A stretch of 37,495 nucleotides of DNA from an uncultured Oscillospiraceae bacterium. GTDB lineage: Bacteria > Bacillota > Clostridia > Oscillospirales > Oscillospiraceae. How positions within the stretch are numbered: position 1 is the stretch's first letter; the number at the start of each line of letters is the position of its first letter. The notes under the pieces were generated by a model, which ran no database searches, had not been told where the DNA came from, and was given only the letters and a program-made list of their open reading frames with translations. The DNA is taken from positions 1-37,495 of the forward strand of contig CAJTUD010000025.1 of NCBI GenBank assembly GCA_910579725.1, given 5' to 3'. Made by a program: the position numbers and the translations under genes. Positions 32,478-37,495 of this stretch are shown piece after piece.

Positions 32478-33044
32478 ATGCCGTTACCGAAAGAAAAGTT
32501 CTATACTCTGGCCGATGCGCTGACGTGGGATGAACAGGACCGGATCGAACTGATCCAAGGTTCTCCGGTCATGATGGCCCCGCCCTCCAGAATGCACCAG
32601 AAGATCAGCGGGGAGTTGTTTGGACAGCTCCGGGAGTATCTGAAGGGAAAGAAATGTGAGGTTTATTCAGCGCCCTTTGCCGTCCGGCTGTTCGAGGAAA
32701 AGGATGACCGTCCGGAGAATGTGGATACGCTGGTGGAGCCGGATATTTCGGTTATCTGCGATCCCTCCAAGCTGGACGATATTGGCTGCAAGGGCGCTCC
32801 CGATCTTATCATGGAGATCCTTTCTCCCTCCACCAACCGGCACGATAGGCTGACGAAGTTTAACCTTTACCAGCGGGCGGGGGTACGGGAATACTGGATC
32901 GTGGACCCGGTGAGCAAATCGGTACAGATTTTTGTGTTAGAAAATGGACATTACGCGGCAAAGGATTTTGGCTCGGCGGAGGAAAAGGTGCGGGTAAACG
33001 TATTGGAGGATTGCGAGATCAACCTGTCGCAGGTGTTCTCCTGA
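32478..33044 (+). CDS. Uma2-family (DUF820) putative endonuclease
   Basis: The 188 residues fit the Uma2/DUF820 family. They carry the PD-(D/E)xK-like core: VEPDISVICD, then GAPDLIMEILSPST, NRHDRLTKFNLYQRAGVREY and WIVDPVSKSVQIF. The active-site acids (D in EPDIS, E in MEILS) and Lys (TKFNLY) are present. Family members are common in multiple copies in genomes and of unknown role. The start is ATG at 32478 after GAGAGGAG. It ends the + cassette. Confidence 0.85.
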   Translation: MPLPKEKFYTLADALTWDEQDRIELIQGSPVMMAPPSRMHQKISGELFGQLREYLKGKKCEVYSAPFAVRLFEEKDDRPENVDTLVEPDISVICDPSKLDDIGCKGAPDLIMEILSPSTNRHDRLTKFNLYQRAGVREYWIVDPVSKSVQIFVLENGHYAAKDFGSAEEKVRVNVLEDCEINLSQVFS

Positions 33045-33050
33045 ATCGTC

Positions 33051-33077
33051 AGAGGGCGGGGATGCTCCCCGCCCTCT
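33051..33077. terminator. Terminator-like hairpin between convergent genes
   Basis: An 11-bp perfect stem AGAGGGCGGGG / CCCCGCCCTCT has a 5-nt loop, between the Uma2 gene (+) and the virB4 stop (-). The T run is weak on both sides, so termination is likely but not strong. Confidence 0.55.
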
Positions 33078-33081
33078 TCAT

Positions 33082-35667
33082 TTACCCCTCCTGTTTCAGC
33101 CTTGCCCGCAGATCAGTGGGAGAAGTGGTAATAGCCTCGTACTCCCTGGGGGAGACGTGGATTGCGATAGGTACATGGTTGTGCCCAATGCACAGCAGCC
33201 CTTCGCCCCGGCGGAACCGGGTAATCATCCGGGTCTCCTCCTCTGTGAGATTCAGCTTTTCCTGGACCAGGCGGGCCTCCTGTTCCTCCATCTGCATGAT
33301 GAACTTGACCCGGCAGCTATCTAAAATGCCTTTGCCATACTTGCCGCCGTCCAGCGCCATCATATCGGCCATGCCCTGAGAGGTAACGCCGGCGATGCCG
33401 CCCTGGGAGCGGATCAGCTTGACCATCTGCATGGTGTAGTCGGCCGCCAGGGGATTGGAGTTGGCCCCCAGCAGCTTCCACAGCTCATCGGAGAGCAGCG
33501 CCGTACCCACATCGCCGTTCTGCACGATGACGTCGGTGGCAAAGCCGGTGGCGGCGTAGACGGCGGCCAGCTATAGATCGTCGGAAAGGCCGGTCAGGTC
33601 AATGACGATATAGGGATTGTCGGTATCCACGTTGGTCCGCCCGCCCATGGATGCGGCGGAGCCGGACACATAGCGGGTGAGCACCACCGCCAAGTGCTTT
33701 GTCTCCGGCTTTTCCATCAGCACGTCATACCAGTCCTTGATAACCGGAGTCTCCTTCAGCGTAACGCCGTCCTCCAAAAACAGGCTGGCATTGTCAAAGG
33801 TGATCCCGAAGCGCCCGTAGCACTCGATCAGGGAGGCGTCAATATAGCTCCGGTCCTCCTCGGTAAGGCCCCGCTTTTGCAGGGAGTACCAGACCGAGAG
33901 CCAGGACACCTTTTCCGCCAGCAGGGATTCCCGGCGTATTTCTCCGGTGCGTGCGCTGTAGGCGTTGGCACCCAGCCGCCGGATCTCCATCAGGCCGATG
34001 CAGTCCGGGGAGGACGGCCCCAGCTTGATAAACTGGCCGCCTACCGCCTCGCAGAGCGGGCGGTACTCGTGGCCTTTTTCCGGCACGACGCAGATAATCT
34101 TCCGGCCCTGTTCCCGCAGGCGCTTGGCGATGCACTGGAGCATGGTGGATTTGCCCGCGCCGCTGGAGCCGAAGGCGGCGAAGTTGCCGTTGGTGTACTT
34201 GTAGTCGTCAAAGAAGTCCATAAATGCCGGGGAGCGGTTGTAGAGATTCAGCCCCAAGAAGATGCCGCCCGCATCGCTCAGCTCGTAGGACGCGAAAGGA
34301 AACGCCCCGGCAACCCCTTGGGTCAGGGCGTTGCGGCGGCTTTTCCGCTCGATGTCCGGGTCGGTCATCAGCAGGGGCAGGAAGGATAAAAACGCCTGCT
34401 CATGCTTAAACTCGCACCGCTTTGCCAGCATATCCGACGCCACGCACAGCGTTTCCACTGAGGCGAGGCGCTGCTCCAGCGTGTCGGGATTGTCCGCCAC
34501 CACCTCGATCAGGGTGTGCATATAGTAGAAGTCCTCGCCCTCCCGGTTCATCCCCTCCTTCAGGTAGGTTCCGGCATAGATGGCGTCCCCCAGTTCCTCA
34601 AAGTCCTGTCGGGTATCCCCCACATCCCGCATCCGGGAGCGGTTGACCATAGTGGTCTGGGAAATGGAACTGACCGTCTTTTCCCTGGGCTGCCGGCGCA
34701 GCTGGAAGCTGAGGCTGACGCCCTCGCCAGCCTCGATCAGCGGCGTCAGCCAGCCCTTGCCCACCACTGTGGCATAGCCGTAGCCGGCGATGTAGAGGTA
34801 GGCGTGGTAGACCCCATCCAGCAGCAGATAGTCGGGGGAGTGGCTGTCAATGGAGGAGGGGGAGATCAGGTCGGGAATGGTTGTGGCTCCGGCCTCCAGA
34901 AGATTGACGCCGGGCGCCTGCTTTTTCCCGAACCGTTTTTTTCGCTGCTTTCCCGGCGCGGCGGCGGGGGCGCTCATTTTCCGCAACGCGGTTTCGTCAT
35001 AGACGCCATGCACCATGCCCAGCATATCGAAAGCGCCCTCCGGCAGCCGGATATGCTGGGAGGTATGCTTGTTGACAAGCTGGTACAGCAGTTCCAGGAT
35101 GGCGTTGTCCGCGTATTCCGGCTCCAGCACCGTCACGCCGCAGCGGTCCAGATACCGCCGGGCCACCTCCGCCTTTTCATTGAGCAGAGCTGCAATGGCT
35201 CCGGGCGTATTGTCCGCCGCCTTCATGCTGGGGTCATAGGAGAAGGAGAGGAAAAAGCGGTGGGTAATGGCCTCCCGCTCCACCAGCTGGGGCACATAGG
35301 ACATACTCTCCTCGATCATCTCCCGGCACCGCTCGTTCCCCTCCCGCTCCAGCGCGGCGCGCAGCATCTTCATGTAGCTGTTCAGATCAAACTTCTGGGT
35401 GAGCACGTTGATCTGCAAGTTGGCAGGCGCGATTTTCAGGTAGGCGGCCAGATCCGCGATGGCGGAGCCTTTTTCCATTTCGGACATTGTGTAAAAGTTC
35501 ACCGGCAGCAGTTCCATGATTTTAATAAACCGCTTGTCCCGGGTAAGGACCACGCCTTGCAGAATATCCTTGACAGGCAGCCACGCCTGGATACTCCCGG
35601 CATAGGCCCCGCCCCGGTCACTGACGCCGGTTACGCCGCCGCCGAAGATAAGTTCTTTCAAATTCAT
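33082..35667 (-). pseudogene. virB4: VirB4/TraE-type ATPase, interrupted by in-frame TAG
   Basis: The upstream part (698 codons) carries the N-terminal domain and Walker A FGSSGAGKS (499-507) and ends ...GLSDDL at a TAG (33571-33573). The same frame then continues for 162 codons (LAAVYAATGFATDVI, Walker B-like LLSDELWKLL, then QGMADMMALDGGKYG) to 33082. A full-length protein would be about 861 residues. A CAG-to-TAG change would explain it. The truncated product lacks Walker B, so the transfer ATPase is likely dead unless the stop is suppressed. TAG is used as a normal stop elsewhere in the window. The start overlaps prgI by 50 nt, with GAGGTAAAC as RBS. Confidence 0.88.
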
Positions 35668-35977
35668 GTTCGTTTACCTCTCCTCGATAAGTCATCACGC
35701 GCCTGTGCCGGCGCCAGGTCCACCAAGTCCGTAAATAGCGTGTCAGGCTGTCGTCCTTCAGGCCGATCAGGGCAAAGCCCACAGCAGGCACCAGCAAAAA
35801 CAGCGACACAATGATCTTCCAGGTAAGCTCCAGCGGCAGAAAGGCCGCGCAGAAGCATAGGATCGGAAGTCCCACCAGTACCGCTTCAATGGTGTTGCGG
35901 ATTTCAAACAGGCCGAACAGCTTTCCCGCATCAGTATAGTTGGCGGGAATGTAATAGGTTTCAGAGTCCATAGTCAT
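35618..35977 (-). CDS. prgI: PrgI-family membrane protein
   Basis: The 119 residues begin with YYIPANYTDAGKLFGLFEIR, the PrgI pattern, followed by two hydrophobic helices (about 31-49 and 54-72) and a basic C-terminus (WWTWRRHRRVMTYRG). PrgI lies next to VirB4 in many Gram-positive conjugation systems and is a component of the channel complex. It overlaps both neighbours (17 nt with the XRE gene, 50 nt with virB4). Confidence 0.88.
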   Translation of the reverse strand: MTMDSETYYIPANYTDAGKLFGLFEIRNTIEAVLVGLPILCFCAAFLPLELTWKIIVSLFLLVPAVGFALIGLKDDSLTRYLRTWWTWRRHRRVMTYRGEVNEHEFERTYLRRRRNRRQ

Positions 35978-36236
35978 CTCCCTCTACGGTTTGAAACAGG
36001 CCGCCGCACTGTGCCAGTTCCCGTTCCAAGGCATCCAACTGTGTGCGGCGGCATTCAATGATAAGGGTAAAAGCGTTGCGAAGCAGTTTTTCATGGGCGG
36101 GGGTCTGGCGTTCCCGTTCCAGCTCTATTTTGTTAATGAGCTGTATGGAGACGCCCGCCGCTTGCGCCAGTTCGGAGAGCGGTATCCTATACCGCAGGCG
36201 CAGCCTCCTCGCCCGGCAGGGGGTGTAGTTCAGCAT
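35961..36236 (-). CDS. XRE-type HTH regulator
   Basis: The 91 residues contain a helix-turn-helix: RYRIPLSELAQAAGVSIQLI with NKIELERERQTPAHEKLL, the typical XRE recognition region. It probably regulates the conjugation operon it sits in. The start is ATG at 36236 with AAGGTGG 6 nt upstream; a GTG at 36245 is less well placed. It overlaps prgI by 17 nt and starts 12 bp after the upstream gene's stop. Confidence 0.75.
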   Translation of the reverse strand: MLNYTPCRARRLRLRYRIPLSELAQAAGVSIQLINKIELERERQTPAHEKLLRNAFTLIIECRRTQLDALERELAQCGGLFQTVEGDDYGL

Positions 36237-36248
36237 AGCGGCCACCTT

Positions 36249-37495
36249 CTAAGCGGAAAAGACCCAGAAGGGACCGCCGGAGCCGGCCTTCCGGCTGGCC
36301 TCATTGGTGATGATGCCCAAGGCCCACTCCTGATTGCTTCGCTTCACGCTGGCTGGATCGGCCACCAGAATATTGCCATCCTCGGTGACGCCCCGCAGAA
36401 CGATAAAATGGCCGCCGCTGGTAAAGTGGCCCTTTGCCATGATCGCGATGACCAGCTTTCCCTCTTGCAGCGCCTCTACCAGCTTTTTGCTGTCGTTCCC
36501 AATGCCTGTAACGGTCAGGCCATAATGCTCGCCACCGTTCGGCATCAGGCTGTGATAGCTTCCATTCCCCTCGCAACGGTAGCCGTTCTCCACCGACCAC
36601 TGGGCCACGTCATAGGGCGTGACTTGGTGATCGGTGAGGGACGCCACGACAATAGCCAAGGCGGTGGGGCCGCAGCCGGCCGCGCCGATGGTGCCGCTTT
36701 TCCCATACATCTTATTTCCCCAGCGGGAATCGGTCTGATTGTAGTAGACGACAGGGGTTTCCGCATTGGAAAATACAATGTCCCCGTAGTCTGTATTGTA
36801 GTAGCCATCCCCGTCGCTGTCGCCCAGCGTGACATTCTGATCCTCCGCCAATGTGGAGTACAGCAGAGCCGCCCAGTCCTTTTCCTCCTGGGAAAAGCCC
36901 AGCCGGTCCATATACGCCTCCGGGGTCAGATCCCAGACGGAGATGTTCAGGATGCGGTCTGTGATGGAAGCGGAGTAGTCCAGCTTGTCATAGAGCAGGG
37001 CCTCCACCGCCGGTTCGTCCATGGTGTAGAGGTCCTGTTTATACCGGACGGAGCCGATGGCCACCAGCCAATACTGGTTGACGTTGCCCAATGCGTTTTC
37101 TACAGTGTAATCATCGTAGTCCGCCGCGCCGTCCGTCCAGAAGTTCGGGAGGATGCTGTCGATCAGACGGTCAATGAGGGATTGGTTTTTGCTGTTGATA
37201 TTTTGGTAGATCGCGTCCAGCTCATAGGCCGACGCGGTGAAGTCCACAATATCCGGCGCACTGGCGCTGTCATAGCCGAATACGATATTCGGCAGCGCGG
37301 TGAAAATCAGCAGCGGAGCCAGAATGATAACAAATAGGAGAATCACCGCCGCCTTCACGATTTCGGGGAAAAAAGACTTTACCGCTTCGGCGGCAGCGCC
37401 GTAAATGCCGCCATATGACGCCCCGCGCGCAATATTGGCGGCAGCAGCCGCGGCCCGGGCCGCTTTTTGCCCTGTGTTGGATTGGCTATCCAATA
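36249..37495 (-). CDS. Membrane-anchored C39-type peptidase, open at the window edge
   Basis: At least 414 residues. The frame is open to the right edge, with a TTG at 37493, so the true start may lie outside. A membrane helix (about 47-70) follows an Ala-rich N-terminus. The middle (about 75-240) is helical and perhaps a wall-binding or lytic-transglycosylase-like part. A C39_2-type peptidase occupies about 255-410, with catalytic Cys in AAGCGPTAL, His in GGHFIVL and a following VADPAS. In Gram-positive conjugation, such proteins open the peptidoglycan at the channel site. TAG is the stop codon. Confidence 0.82.
   Translation of the reverse strand, partial: LDSQSNTGQKAARAAAAAANIARGASYGGIYGAAAEAVKSFFPEIVKAAVILLFVIILAPLLIFTALPNIVFGYDSASAPDIVDFTASAYELDAIYQNINSKNQSLIDRLIDSILPNFWTDGAADYDDYTVENALGNVNQYWLVAIGSVRYKQDLYTMDEPAVEALLYDKLDYSASITDRILNISVWDLTPEAYMDRLGFSQEEKDWAALLYSTLAEDQNVTLGDSDGDGYYNTDYGDIVFSNAETPVVYYNQTDSRWGNKMYGKSGTIGAAGCGPTALAIVVASLTDHQVTPYDVAQWSVENGYRCEGNGSYHSLMPNGGEHYGLTVTGIGNDSKKLVEALQEGKLVIAIMAKGHFTSGGHFIVLRGVTEDGNILVADPASVKRSNQEWALGIITNEASRKAGSGGPFWVFSA

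Noticed and set aside
33571..33573. TAG reassigned to an amino acid in this genome
   Set aside because: At least two other genes (stops at 25063 and 36249) end in TAG at sensible positions, so global reassignment does not fit.
34516..35814. 432-codon plus-strand frame opposite virB4
   Set aside because: Antisense of a clear VirB4/PrgI pair; no RBS or domain.
35991..37337. 448-codon plus-strand frame opposite the C39 peptidase
   Set aside because: Antisense of the peptidase gene, whose catalytic motifs are clear.
1..37495. Relaxase, integrase, transposase, tRNA or rRNA genes
   Set aside because: I looked for their motifs and found none; the relaxase and integrase may lie outside the window.

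Overview
The window is GC-rich (roughly 55-60 % G+C by eye), with strong AGGAGG-type ribosome binding sites and many start/stop overlaps. Gene families such as PrgI, the TraG/VirD4 coupling protein, RepA_N and DUF3268 point to a Clostridia bacterium, most likely an Oscillospiraceae-type gut anaerobe. That taxonomic call is an inference from gene content; there is no rRNA gene in the window.

Left part (1-6.4 kb, + strand). This part holds the 3' end of an SLH-anchored surface protein, a large MalT/LuxR-type ATPase regulator, an OmpR-family response regulator with a degenerate receiver pocket, a set of 11-bp-phased direct repeats followed by a short leader and terminator, and a small sigma-region-4-like regulator. 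These may be host chromosome or an accessory arm; I see no attachment site.

Small accessory genes (6.4-7.7 kb, - strand). These are a DUF2442 protein and a Phd/Doc toxin-antitoxin pair with a clear promoter.

Main body (7.9-37.5 kb, almost all - strand, read right to left). This is the backbone of an integrative conjugative element or conjugative plasmid. In transcription order it carries a membrane-anchored C39 peptidase, an XRE regulator, PrgI, VirB4 (broken by one in-frame TAG), an unknown gene, an intergenic repeat cluster, a second unknown gene, the VirD4 coupling protein, a RepA_N initiator with iteron-like repeats inside its gene, a small protein and an S1-like protein. A structured leader RNA with a terminator follows. 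It precedes a long operon encoding a SNF2-like helicase, a beta-clamp homologue, a DUF3268 protein, four related CxC...CxxC proteins, a YubB-like protein, several unknowns, a RavA-like MoxR ATPase, a sigma-like factor, a zinc-ribbon peptide, SSB, and a ViaA-like VWA protein (frameshifted). Two + strand cargo cassettes interrupt the backbone: an antitoxin/RelE pair at 26.8-27.8 kb, and an MNT nucleotidyltransferase plus a Uma2-type nuclease at 32.1-33.0 kb.

Together these genes suggest an element that can both conjugate and replicate with much of its own machinery (initiator, helicase, clamp, SSB). No relaxase or integrase is visible in the window. The most interesting items are the structured leader RNA, the four-paralogue zinc-finger-like family, the helicase/clamp pair with a C-terminal clamp-binding motif, the repeat cluster at 31.1-31.4 kb, the iterons inside repA, and the RavA/ViaA-like module.
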